From the NCBI RefSeq assembly GCF_002575655.3, contig NC_053037.3:323047294-323111293 (forward strand): 64,000 nucleotides of DNA, in the 5' to 3' direction. The notes under the pieces are model-generated. The model had not been told where the DNA came from. It did not search any database and saw nothing but the letters and a program-made list of their open reading frames with translations. The stretch comes from Aegilops tauschii subsp. strangulata (taxonomy: Eukaryota > Streptophyta > Magnoliopsida > Poales > Poaceae). The translations under genes and the position numbers were made by a program. Shown here piece after piece: positions 1-10,888 of this stretch (positions are counted from its first letter, which is position 1; each line of letters begins with the position of its first letter).

Positions 1-1209
1 GTGTTCCATGCCGGGATTACTTTGTTACCTTCCTACCAAACTTACGACAAGGTTTACATCAGGTCTGGTACACAGCATGGCATACATAATAGACCCTATG
101 GCCGAGGCATAGGGGATGCCACTCATCTTTTCTCTATCTTCTGCCGTGGTCGGGCATTGAGCCGTGCTCAATCTCACACCTTGCAATACAGGCAAGAACC
201 CCTTCTTGGACTGATCCATATTGAACTTTTTCAATATCTTGTCAAGGTATGTGCTTTGTGAAAGACCAATGAGGCGTCTCGATCTATCTCTATAGATCTT
301 GATGCCTAATATATAAGCAGCTTCTCCAAGGTCCTTCATTGAAAAACACTTATTCAAGTAGGCCTTTATGCTTTCCAAGAGTTCTATATCATTTCCCATC
401 AATAGTATGTCATCCACATATAATATGAGAAATGCTACAGAGCTCCCACTCACTTTCTTGTAAACACAGACTTCTCCATAAATCTGCGTAAACCCAAACG
501 CTTTGATCATCTCATCAAAACGAATGTTCCAACTCCGAGATGCTTGCACCAGCCCATAGATTGAGCGTTGGAGCTTGCATACCTTGTCAGCATTCTTAGG
601 ATCGATAAAACCTTCCGGCTGCACCATATACAATTCTTCCTTAAGGAAACCATTAAGGAATGCCGTTTTGACGTCCATTTGCCGTATCTCATAATCATAG
701 AATGCGGGAATTGCTAACATGATTTGGACGGATTTCAGCTTCGCTACGGGTGAGAAGGTTTCATCGTAGTCAACCCCTTGAACTTGTCGATAACCCTTAG
801 CGACAAGCCGAGCTTTATAGATGGTCACATTGCCATCCGCGTCCGTCTTCTTCTTAAAGATCCATTTATTTTCTATGGCTCGCCGATCATCGGGCAAGTC
901 TGTCAAAGTCCATACTTTGTTTTCATACATGGATCCTATCTCGGATTTCATGGCTTCAAGCCATTTGTTGGAATCTGGGCCCGCCATCGCTTCTTCATAG
1001 TTCGAAGGTTCATCATTGTCTAACAAAATGATTTCCAGGACAGGGTTGCCGTACCACTCTGGTGTGGAACGTGTCCTTGTGGACCTACGAAGTTCAGTAG
1101 CAACTTGATCCGAAGTTTCTTGATCATCATCATTAACTTCCTCTCTAGTCGGTGCAGGCACCACAGAAACATTTTCTTGAGCTGCGCTACTTTCCGGTTC
1201 AAGAGGCAA
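1..1209 (-). pseudogene. Copia reverse transcriptase, partial
   Basis: The minus-strand frame encodes the RVT_2 type reverse transcriptase that copies element RNA into DNA. Visible motifs are KWIFKKKTDADG near the start, YKARLVAKGYRQVQGVDYDETFSPVA, MDVKTAFLNG, and the catalytic FLILYVDDILLMGND. A TAA stop at 25-27 replaces the Tyr codon of the usual GRYQSNPG sequence, and coding similarity continues to the window edge. RNase H would lie outside. The N-terminal part (STRTRSTPEWYGNP) is the linker after integrase. Confidence 0.92.
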
Positions 1210-1430
1210 TACTTCATCAAGTTCTACTTTCCTCCCACTTACTTCTTTCGAGAGAAACTCTTTCTCTAGAAAGGATCCATTCTTGGCAACAAAGATCTTG
1301 CCTTCGGATCTTAGGTAGAAGGTATACCCAATAGTTTCCTTACGGTATCCTATGAAGACGCATTTTTCCGACTTGGGTTCGAGCTTTTCAGGTTGAAGTT
1401 TCTTGACATAAGCATCGCATCCCCAAACAT

Positions 1431-2540
1431 TCAGAAACGACAGCTTAGGTTTCTTCCCAAACCATAATTCATACGGTGTCGTCTCAACGGAGCCCTATTT
1501 AAAGTGAATGTGGCAGTCTCTAAAGCATAACCCCAAAATGACAGCGGTAGATCGGTAAGAGACATCATAGATCGCACCATATCTAATAGAGTGCGATTAC
1601 GACGTTCGGACACACCATTACGCTGAGGTGTTCCAGGCGGCGTGAGTTGTGAAACAATTCCACATTTTCTTAAGTGCATGCCAAATTCGTGACTCAAATA
1701 TTCCCCTCCACGATCTGATCGTAAGAACTTTATTTTCCTGTCACGTTGATTCTCAACCTCACTCTGAAATTCCTTGAACTTTTCAAAGGTCTCAGACTTG
1801 TGTTTCATTAAGTATACATACCCATATCTACTTAAGTCATCAGTGAGGGTGAGAACATAACGATAACCACCGCGAGCCTCAGCGCTCATTGGACCGCACA
1901 CATCAGTATGTATGATTTCCAATAAGTTGGTTGCTCGCTCCATTGTTCCGGAGAACGGAGTCTTGGACATTTTGCCCATGAGGCATGGTTCGCACGTGTC
2001 AAATGATTCATAATCAAGAGACTCCAAAAGTCCATCTGCATGGAGTTTCTTCATGCGTTTGAGACCAATGTGACCAAGGCGGTAGTGCCACAAGTATGTG
2101 GGACTATCATTATCAACCTTACATCTTTTGGCATTCATACTATGAATATGTCTAACATCACGTTCGAGATTAAATAAGAATAAACCATTGACCAGCGGGG
2201 CATGACCATAAAACATATCTCTCATATAAATAGAACAACCATTATTCTTAGATTTAAATGAGTAGCCATCTCGCATTAAGCGAGATCCAGATACAATGTT
2301 CATGCTCAAAGCTGGCACTAAATAACAATTATTGAGGTTTAAAACTAATCCCATAGGTAAATGTAGAGGTAGCGCGCCGACGGCGATCACATCGACCTTG
2401 GAACCATTCCCGACGCGCATCGTCACCTCGTCCTTCGCCAGTCTCCGCTTATTCCGCAGCTCCTGTTTTGAGTTACAAATATGAGAAACCGCACCGGTAT
2501 CAAATACCCAGGAGCTACTACGAGTGCTGGTAAGGTACAC
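1431..2540 (-). pseudogene. Copia protease and integrase core, frameshifted
   Basis: On the minus strand this opens with the aspartic protease region WVFDTGAVSHICN (catalytic D-T-G). The GAG-pre-integrase domain (LWHYRLGHIGLKRM, CEPCLMGKM) and the integrase core follow. The DDE residues can be followed: Asp in HTDVCGPM, Asp in LRSDRGGEY and Glu in NGVSERRNR. The frame breaks after TLNRAP (near 1490) because bases are missing compared with E2, so the integrase C-terminus (KVWGCDAYVKKLQP-like, 1210-1430) is out of frame. The catalytic residues are intact here, unlike in E2. Confidence 0.9.
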
Positions 2541-2618
2541 ATCAATAACATGTATATCATATATACCTTTGGTATTGTCGGCCTTCTTATCCTCTAAGTA
2601 CTTGGGGCAGTTCCGCTT

Positions 2619-3410
2619 CTAGTGACCGTTTCCCTTGCAATAAAAGCACTCAGTCTCAGGCTTGGGTCCATGCTTTGGCTTCTTCCCGGCAACTGGTTTA
2701 CCGGGCGCGGCAGCTCCCTTGCCGTCCTTCTCGAAGTTCTTCTTACCCTTGCCTTTCTTGAAAGTAGTGGTTTTATTGACCATCAACACTTGATGTTCCT
2801 TTTTGATCTCCACCTCCGCTGATTTCAGCATTGAATATACCTCGGGAATGGTTTTCTCCATCCCCTGCATATTGAAATTCATCACAAAGCTCTTGTAGCT
2901 AGGTGGGAGCGACTGAAGGATTCTGTCAACGACCGCGTCATCCGGGAGATTAACTCCCAGCTGAGACAAGCAGTTGTGCAACCCAGACATTTTGAGTATG
3001 TGCTCGCTGACAGAACTATTCTCCTCCATCTTACAACTGTAGAACTTGTCGGAGACTTCATATCTCTCGACCCGGGCATGAGCTTGGAAAACCATTTTCA
3101 GCTCTTGGAACATCTCATATGCCCCGTGCTGCTCAAAATGCTTTTGGAGCCCCGGTTCTAAGCTATAAAGCATGCCGCACTGAACCAGGGAGTAATCATC
3201 ACTACGCGACTGCCAGGCGTTCATAACGTCTTGAGTTGCTGGGAAAACAGGTGCGTCACCTAGCGGTGCTTCAAGGACATATGCTTTCTTGGCAGCTATG
3301 AGGATAATCCTCAGGTTACGGACCCAGTCCGTGTAGTTGCTACCATCGTCTTTCAGCTTGGTTTTCTCTAGGAACGTGTTGAAGTTGAGGGCAACATTAG
3401 CGTGGGCCAT
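2619..3410 (-). pseudogene. Copia gag (capsid plus zinc knuckle), interrupted
   Basis: This encodes the capsid precursor that packages element RNA. The frame starts at ATG 3410 (MAHANVALNFNTF) and keeps the Copia gag core (residues about 15-200, including LKDDGSNYTDWVRNLRIIL and PPSYKSFVMNFN), followed by a lysine-rich linker. It reaches the zinc knuckle CFYCKGNGH near residue 255-263 and then hits a TAG stop where related copies have Trp (E2 reads GHWKRNC). The rest of the knuckle (KRNCPKYL) continues in the same frame after the stop. Close relatives are the gag regions at 33781-34965 and 62690-63628. Identification is firm; function is lost. Confidence 0.9.
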
Positions 3411-4671
3411 TTGATCTACAAGTCATATTGCAAAGATTTTTAGACTATGTTCATGATAATTAAGTTCATCTAATCAAATTATTTAATGAACTCCCACTCA
3501 GATAGACATCCCTCTAGTCATCTAAGTGATACATGATCCGAGTCAACTAGGCCGTGTCCGATCATCACGTGAGACGGACTAGTCATCATCGGTGAACATC
3601 TTCATGTTGATCGTATCTTCTATACGACTCATGTTCGACCTTTTGGTCTTCCGTGTTCCGAGGCCATGTCTGTACATGCTAGGCTCATCAAGTCAACCTA
3701 AGTGTATTGCGTGTGTAAATCTGGCTTACACCCGTTGTATGCGAACGTTAGAACCTATCACACCCGATCATCATGTGGTGCTTCGGAACAACGAACCTTA
3801 GCAACGGTGCACATTTAGGGGGAACACTTTCTTGAAATTATTGCGAGGGATCATCTTATTTAAGATACCATCGTTCTAAGCAAATAAGATGTAAAAACAT
3901 GATAAACATCACATGCAATCAAATAGTGACATGATATGGCCAATATCATTTTGCTCCTTTTGATCTCCATCTTCGGGGCGCCATGATCATCATCATCACC
4001 GGCATGACACCATGATCTCCATCATCATGTCTTCATGAAGTTGTCTCGCTAACTATTACTTCTACTACTATGGCTAACGGTTAGCAATAAAGTAAAGTAA
4101 TTACATGGTGTTTTCAGTGACACGCAGGTCATACAATAAATTAAGACAACTCCTATGGCTCCTGCCGGTTGTCATACTCATCGACATGCAAGTCGTGAGT
4201 CCTATTACAAGAACATGATCAATCTCATACATCACATATATCATCCATCACATCCTTTTGGCCATATCACATCACACGGCACATGCTGCAAGAACAAGTT
4301 AGACGTCCTCTAATTGTTGTTGCAAGTTTTTTACGTGGCTGCTATAGGTTTCTAGCAAGAATGTTTCTTACCTACGCCAAAACCACAACGTGATATGCCA
4401 ATTTCTATTAACCCTTCATAAGGACCCTTTTCATCGAATCTGATTCGACTAAAGTGGGAGAGACAGACACCCGCTAGCCACCTTATGCAACTAGTGCATG
4501 TCAGTCGGTGGAACATGTCTCACGTAAGAATACGTGTAAGGTCTGTCCGGGCCGCTTCATCCCACGATGCCGCCGAATCAAGATAAGACTAGTAACGGCA
4601 AGTAAATTGACAAAATCGACACCCAGAACAACTTGTGTTCTACTCGTGCATAGAAACTACGCATAGACCTA
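3411..4671 (-). other. Untranslated leader of E1
   Basis: This stretch lies between primer binding site and gag start and has no conserved open frame. The homologous leader of element E2 lies at 23465-24313 plus 33409-33780, with the same phrases such as the cacgtgatgatcgg motif. I see no other feature in it. Confidence 0.7.
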
Positions 4672-4684
4672 GCTCATGATGCCA
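4672..4684 (-). other. Primer binding site of E1 (initiator-Met tRNA type)
   Basis: Directly inside the LTR, after one spacer base, the minus strand reads TGGCATCATGAGC. This is a diverged form of TGGTATCAGAGC, the site complementary to the 3' end of initiator-Met tRNA in Copia elements. Confidence 0.75.
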
Positions 4685-4685
4685 C

Positions 4686-6395
4686 TGTTGGGGATCATTG
4701 CAGAAAAAAAATATTCTGCGCATCACCAAGGTCAATCTATGGAGAGACTAGCAACGAGAGAGAGGGGAGTGCATCTTCATACCCTTGAATATCGCGATGC
4801 GGAAGCATTACAAGAACGCGGATGAAGGAGTCGTACTCGCAGCGATTCAGATCGCGGTTGATTCCGATCTAAGCGCGGAACAACGGCGCCTCCGCGTTCA
4901 ACACACGTACAGCCCGGGGACGTCTCCTCCTTCTTGATCCAGCAAGGGGGAAGGAGAAGTTGGGGAAGAGCTCCAGCAGCACGACGGCGTGGTGGTGGAG
5001 CTTGCAGTTCTCCGGCAGGGCTTCGCCAAGCTCAACGGAGGAGGAGGGGGTGTTGGAGAGAGGGAGGGCTGTGCCTTGGGAAAGGTGCTGCTGCCCTCCC
5101 TCCACCCCTCTATTTATAGGGCGAAGGGGGGAGGGGGCCGGCCCCATCCAGATGGATCTAGAGGGGGGGCGGCGGCCAAGGGGGAGGGGGCTTGCCCCCC
5201 AAGCCAAGGGGGCGCCCCCTTTAGGGTCCCCCTCCCCCAACCCGAGGCGCATGGGCCCTAGGGGGGATGGCGCCCAGCCCACTTAGGGGCTGGTTTCCTT
5301 CCACATACAGCCCATAGGGCCCTCCGGAGCAGGTGGACCCTCCCGGTGGACCCCCGGACCCCCTTCGATGGTCCCGGTACAATACCGATAAACCCCCGAA
5401 CACTTCCGGTGACCGTATGATGACTTCCCATATATAAATCTTCACCTCCGGACCATTCCGGAACTCCTCGTGATGTCCGGGACTCCGAACAATATACGGT
5501 AACTGCATACTATTTCCCATAACAACTCTAGCGTCACCGAACCTTAAGTGTGTAGACCCTACGGGTTCGGGAATCATGCAGACATGACCGAGACATCTCT
5601 CCGGACAATAACCAACAACGGGATCTGGATACCCATGTTGGCTCCCACATGTTCCACGATAATCTCATCGGATGAACCACGATGTCGGGGATTCAATCAA
5701 TCCCGTACACAATTCCCTTTGTCTACCGGTATGATACTTGCCCGAGATTCGATCGTCGGTATCCCTATACCTTGTTCAATCTCGTTACCGGCAAGTCTCT
5801 TTACTCGTTCCGTAACACATCATCCCGTGATCAACTCCTTGGTCACATTGAGCTCATTATGATGATGTCTTACTGAGTGGGCCCAGAGATACCTCTCCGT
5901 CACACGGAGTGACAAATCCCAGTCTCGATTCGTGCCAACTCAACAGACACTTTCGAAGATACCCGTAGTGTGCCTTTATAGCCACCCAGTTACGTTGTGA
6001 CGTTTGGCACACCCAAAGCATTCCTACGGTATCCTGGAGTTGCACAATCTCATGGTCTAAGGAAATGATACTTGACATTAGAAAAGCTTTAGCAGACGAA
6101 CTACACGATCTTGTGCTATGCTTAGGATTGGGTCTTGTCCATCACATCATTCTCCTAATGATGTGATCCCGTTATCAACGACATCCAATGTCCATGGTCA
6201 GGAAACCGTAACCATCTATTGATGAACGAGCTAGTGAACTAGAGGCTCACTAGGGACATGTTGTGGTCTATGTATTCACACATGTATTACGATTTCCGGA
6301 TAACACAATTATAGCATGAACAATAGACAATTATCATGAACAAGGAAATATAATAATAACCATTTTATTATTGCCTCTAGGGCATATTTCTAACA
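4686..6395 (-). repeat. 5' LTR of Copia element E1 (1710 bp)
   Basis: It is bounded by TG...CA termini: on the plus strand it starts tgttgggg at 4686 and ends tttctaaca at 6395. On the minus strand it opens with the Angela-type start and closes CCCCAACA, directly followed by the primer binding site. A TATA-like box reads CCTATAAATA on the minus strand at 5111-5120, inside a very GC-rich stretch (about 5040-5290). That places a transcription start near 5080. The open frames over 4869-5577 are by-products of this GC-rich LTR sequence. Confidence 0.92.
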
Positions 6396-9300
6396 ACGAG
6401 CCCTAGAGAGAATCGAGGCATTATCGGATCATGCACCAATCATTCTTGCTTCTAATTCTACGAGCCATTCTTCCCGCCACCCTTTCAAATTTGAATTGGC
6501 ATGACTGCACCGGGAAGGTTTTGTAGAAATAATCAAGAAAGTTTGGGAGAGGCCGGCCATTGGTCGTACACCGATTCAGAGACGGAATTATAAAATAAGG
6601 GCCATGAGGCAACACCTCTCTGGATGGGCGAAACACATCAATGGGTTAGATAAAAAAGAAAAGCAGCGTCTTTGTACCATCGTTGATGACCTCGACAAAA
6701 TTGCAGAGACCCGCACCTTATCTCAACATGAGATTGAATTGAAAAATCAATCTAATGAGTAGGTTGCCCGTCTTTTGCGAGAAGAGGATATCGAATACTA
6801 CCAGAGGTCCAAAGCTGACTTCATTCTAATGGGAGATAGTAATACAAGATACTTCCAATTGCTCGCCAATGGTCGACATAGGAAGAAATGTATTCATAGT
6901 CTCCAACAGGATGAGGGGCGGATCGAAGGTCAGAGGGAGCTCAAAAACTATATCACCATCTACTACAAATCTCTGTTCGGATCGTCGGATGAAGGGAATG
7001 TCACCCTTGACGAGACCCGAACAGATGATATTCCACAAGTCACGGCAGAAGAGAAGGATATCCACATGGCACCTTTCTCAGAAGAGGAGGTGAGAGCGGC
7101 GGTGTTCCAAATGGAACACAACAAAGCTCCAGGCCTTGATGGTTTCCCCGCAGAATTCTATCAGAATTTCTGGGATATCATCAAGGCTGACCTTTTGGAG
7201 TTGTTCAATTGTCTTCATGCCGGTCGACTTGACCTATTCATGATAAATTTTGGCAAGATTGTTTTGTTGCCGAAGATTAAGGAGGCTGAACGGATTCAGT
7301 AGTTCAGACCCATATGTCTGCTTAATGTCAGCTTCAAGATTTTCACTAAAGTGGCTACGAATAGGTAACTTGATAGCTGACCGTGTTGTCCATCCATCTC
7401 AAACGGCCTTTATGGAAGGACGAAATATACTAGATGGTGTAGTAATCCTGCATGAGACCGTCCACGAGATGCACCGAAAAAACATGAGTGGAGTGATATT
7501 CAAAATTGACTTTGAAAAGGCATATGACAAGGTCAAGTGGTCTTTCCTTCAACAGGCCCTAAGGATGAAAGGTTTCTCCGATAAATGGCGCCAGTGGATC
7601 CACAATTTTGTAACTGAAGGTAGTGCGGCCATCAAAGTCAATGATGATGTAGGCCATTACTTTCAGACAAAAAAAGGACTATGGCAGGGTGACTCCATGT
7701 CCCCAATGTTATTTAACATTGTCGCTGACATGTTGGCGATTCTGATTGAGCGCGCCAAGCAGGACGACCAGATTGCAGGAGTAGTGCCACACCTTGTGGA
7801 TGGTGGCCTATCTGTTTTACAATACGCCGATGACACAATTCTTTTTATGGAACATGATCTGGATAAGGCTCGAAACCTAAAACTCTTGCTTTCAGCGTTA
7901 GAACAAATGTCGGGTCTCAAAATAAACTTCCATAAAAGCGAATTGTTCTGCTTTGGACAAGCCGTTGAGGTGGCGGCCGATTATGCTGACCTATTTGGTT
8001 GCGCACATGGCCAATTCCCGATTAAATATCTGGGAATACGATTCATTATCGACGCCTCACCATTGCGAAGTGGAAGCATGTAGAGCAGCGTCTAGAGAAA
8101 CGGTTGAGTAGTTGGGAAGGCAAACTACTCTCAGTTGGAGGACGGTTGGTTTTGATTAACTTTGTCCTCGCAAATATGGTTCTCTATATGCTTTCTTTCT
8201 TCCAACTCCCAAAAGGGGTCCTACAAAGATTGGATTATTTTAGATCCAGATTCTTTTGGCAAGGAGACGATGAAAAGAAAAAATACAGGCTGGCCAAATG
8301 GAGCGTGGTTTGTAGGCCGAAAGACCAAGGAGGGCTCGGAATTCATGACTTGCAGGTCAAAAATGAGGCCCTACTCAGTAAATGGTTGTTCGAACTTTTT
8401 ACTGAGGATGGTGTTTGGCAAACCATGCTACGCAACAAGTATCTAGGTCAAAAGGCGGTGTCCCAGGCATTTTGGAAACCTGGCGATTCGCACTTTTGGG
8501 CTGGCCTAATGGCGGCAAAGAAACATCTCTTTCGCTTTGGGTCTTTCGTGATAAAGGATGGGTCGGAGATTCGTTTTTGGGAAGACATCTGGCTAGGCAA
8601 TGCCAGTCTCCGAGAACAATATCCAGGCTTATACAACATTGTTTGCGATAAGAATAATATTATTGCGCAAGTGCTCAGTTCATTCCCGCCGAATATTTCG
8701 TTCAGGCGGGATTTGATTGGCCCCCGACTTGTGTCATGGCATAATCTTTTATCCCGACTGGATTCGATTAACCTGACACGAGGCCGGGACGTGTTTCGCT
8801 GGAACCTTACTACATCAGTGTCTTTCACTGTAGACTCTATGTATCGTGTGCTCACATATTCTGAGGTACCAGTGAGCAATAACAAGAAAATTTGGAAGTC
8901 CAAAATTTCACTAAAAGTGAAAATTTTCATGTGGTATCTTCGTAGGGGAGTTGTGTTAACCAAAGACAATCTCGCACGATGCAATTGACAAGGGAGTAAG
9001 AAGTGTTGTTTTTGTACTCATGATGAGACAATCAAACACCTTCTTTTCCAATGCAAGTTTGCACGTTCTACGTGGTCAATCATCCAAATAGCGTCAAATT
9101 TGTATCTGCCCACACGTGTTGCCAATATTTTTGGTCATTGGTTGGACGGTATTTCAAATAGGTTTAAAACGCTAATAAGGGTGGGAGCGTATGCCTTAAT
9201 TTGGTTGCTTTGCCTATGTAGAAATGATTTGGTTTTTAATGGAAAAAATGCTTCTCCTCTACAGGTTATTTTCCAGTGTACGCAATTGTTACGTATGTGG

Positions 9301-9438
9301 TCTATGTTACAACAACCGGAGGACCAACCGCTGTTCAAGGCGGTGTGTATGCGATTGGAGCAAGTGGCTATGGAGGTTTTTTCCCAACATGGGTGGCAAC
9401 ATAACCTTCGGATCGATCCACCACCTCCATCGACATAG
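6396..9438 (+). pseudogene. LINE ORF2: endonuclease end, reverse transcriptase, zf-RVT
   Basis: The protein would nick target DNA and reverse-transcribe LINE RNA at the nick. Segments in order are: the endonuclease C-terminus with SDHAPI (6397-6500, broken by a TGA in place of Trp); a linker to a TAG at about 6760; RT N-terminus with ADFILMGDSNTRYF and HNKAPGLDGFPAEFY (6775-7302, TAG stop in the FRPICLLNV region); a frameshift; the RT core with QTAFMEGRNILDG, FKIDFEKAYDKVKW, KKGLWQGDSMSPMLFN and the catalytic QYADDTILFME (7250-8083); another shift; and the C-terminus to 8988 and 9100-9438 with zf-RVT (ISLKVKIFMWYL...HLLFQCKFA). At least four breaks make it non-functional. LRQG is LWQG here. 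Confidence 0.92.
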
Positions 9439-9620
9439 GCATAGTGTCGGTCTATAGGGCTCTACTGTTGCCGATTTGTCGGTTTTTTCATCAATTTTTG
9501 TCAGACCTTCATATTGGGCCGTGTGCATCCTAGTTATGCAGAGGCCGGGTGTTACTCATAATGCTTTGTATCCACTTGATGCTATATTTTGAGATAATAA
9601 AATCACCCTTTATAAAAAAA
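6396..9620 (+). mobile_element. LINE (non-LTR retrotransposon), 5' part removed by E1 insertion
   Basis: From the first base after the E1 LTR the plus strand encodes the end of an APE-type endonuclease (EALSDHAPIIL, near 6418), then reverse transcriptase, a zf-RVT domain, and a 3' tail ending aataaaatcaccctttataaaaaaa at 9620. ORF1 and most of the endonuclease should lie left of E1, outside the window. E1 is thus younger than this LINE. The 3' tail with a short A run is typical of plant LINE ends. The target duplication cannot be checked. Confidence 0.92.
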
Positions 9621-9783
9621 GTCGTTTCCAAGGAAAAAATAATACATAGTAATTATATATATCTTTTAACGATCCGTATGTACCATGTCATATGGTATCA
9701 CAAGCAAACATATATTTCTCTGTCAGTTAGGACCGTTAAGATCTCCATTAGTCGATCAAGTAAGCAGATAATTCAATTTGAAA
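9621..9783. other. Short intergenic AT-rich spacer
   Basis: It lies between the LINE tail and the foldback MITE, and nothing recognisable is seen in it. Confidence 0.5.
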
Positions 9784-10147
9784 CCCGATCTCGGATGCAC
9801 CCGATGAACAGTAAAATCAAAAAAATAGAAAGAAAATTTAAAAAATTCATGTTTTTTGTGGTGCAAGATGCTCGTGTGCTGAACTTCATGCAAAATTCTG
9901 TGTGGTTTGGACATTCGAGGAGCTTGTGGCAAAAAAGAGAAAATCAAGCATGAATAGTGTGAGTTTCAGAAGTTCCGCGGACACCCGATTTTTTTTTTTC
10001 ACGAGCTCCTCGAATATCCGAACTTCATCAAATTCTTGCACGAAGATCACGCATTTGAGCATCTTGCTTGCCAGAAAATCAACTTTTAAAAAATTATACT
10101 ATTTTTAGTGATTTTACTGTTCATGACCAGGCTCATCTGAGCCCGGG
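9784..10147. mobile_element. Foldback MITE (about 364 bp, arms nearly self-complementary)
   Basis: The left end (cccgatctcggatgcaccc, then gatgaacagtaaaatca) matches the reverse complement of the right end (cccgggctcagatgagcc, then catgaacagtaaaatcac). The inner arms also pair: gcaagatgctcg...attcgaggagcttgtg on the left against the complement of cacgagctcctcgaatatcc...gagcatcttgc on the right, leaving a small loop near 9950-9985. Such whole-element hairpins mark non-autonomous DNA transposons, possibly of Mutator type. No clear target duplication was found, so the superfamily is open. It lies about 0.75 kb downstream of the anion channel stop codon. Confidence 0.75.
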
Positions 10148-10888
10148 AGCCAAATCGCCGCATCTCAAGTAAGCCAGCTAGTTTTTCCAGGCCCAACATC
10201 ACAAAATTTTTCTTTTAGAGCATGTGCTCTTGAGGTAAAAGAAGAATGCGTGAAGTAATATGAGTGGTATGTGACAAGCTCTATTCTCCTTCTCAATTAA
10301 TGGATGAGGTTCGCCTTCGTTTAAAAACAAAATTGGGTGCTCTTTTTTTTTGAACCTAAATTGGGTGCTCTTCATAGCATTGTCATTTGCAGATCAGAGC
10401 CCATCGATATCGGCAACGTTTCACCAGAGAATGCACCCTGAAGTCAAATTACTAGTGATGCATGCTTGTCAAAAATGGCATCCTGTCCCGCTGACGACTG
10501 CTTCATCCTCTCTAATTTTTGAACCAGAAACCGAAAAGCAGGGTGTTGTTACATGATTAGTCCTGCTGCAGCAACAAAAAATAAAATAGATAAATGTTGT
10601 ATGCTGAATCATTCAACCAATCCTGCAAGGTCCACACAATGTTTGTTGGTTTATTTCTGTTAAATATCCGTAGACGTATACACAGATCGATCGACCTCCG
10701 TGCCTCACATTATACCCTCATCACCACAAAAATTGCTCCAAGGATATATCCATGCTTTCCACGGCAGTATGTGCACTCACGCCGACCAGCTGCATGCTTC
10801 CATTCTGCTCTTAAGCTCATCTTGTCAAAGAGACTGAAAAGAATTATGTACAGCTAGGCATGCGCGAGAGAGCGCGCGGGGTGTCGCT
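10148..10888. other. 3' flank of the anion channel gene
   Basis: This holds the 3'UTR and downstream DNA of the minus-strand gene ending at 10889. The poly(A) site cannot be fixed. A 15-bp direct repeat (10330-10344 and 10358-10372) surrounds a 13-base T-rich insert; see findings. No open frame of substance is seen. Confidence 0.5.
10330..10372 (-). repeat. 15-bp direct repeat around a 13-base poly(T) insert (minimal LINE/retroposon footprint)
   Basis: aaattgggtgctctt occurs at 10330-10344 and again at 10358-10372. Between them lies ttttttttgaacc-type sequence, which on the minus strand reads GGTTC followed by an A run. Identical repeats of about 15 bp flanking a 3' A tail are the mark of target-primed reverse transcription. 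The insert is almost wholly 5'-truncated. Confidence 0.5.

Larger units (their letters stand above)
1..6395 (-). mobile_element. Copia LTR retrotransposon, Angela/WIS/BARE type (element E1), left part outside window
   Basis: Reading leftwards from 6395, the order is LTR, primer binding site, untranslated leader, gag, protease, integrase and reverse transcriptase, which is the Copia order. The window edge cuts the element inside the RT/RNase H region, so its 3' end and 3' LTR lie outside. The LTR starts TGTTAGAAATATGCCC on the minus strand, the usual start of the Angela/WIS group in Triticeae. The element lies within a LINE: LINE endonuclease coding begins directly at 6396. The target duplication is probably acgag (6396-6400), but the partner copy is not visible. 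All three coding blocks are broken, so this copy cannot move unaided. Confidence 0.93.

Noticed and set aside
4869..5577. Several open frames on both strands in GC-rich DNA
   Set aside because: They lie fully inside the E1 LTR and are not conserved between LTR copies.
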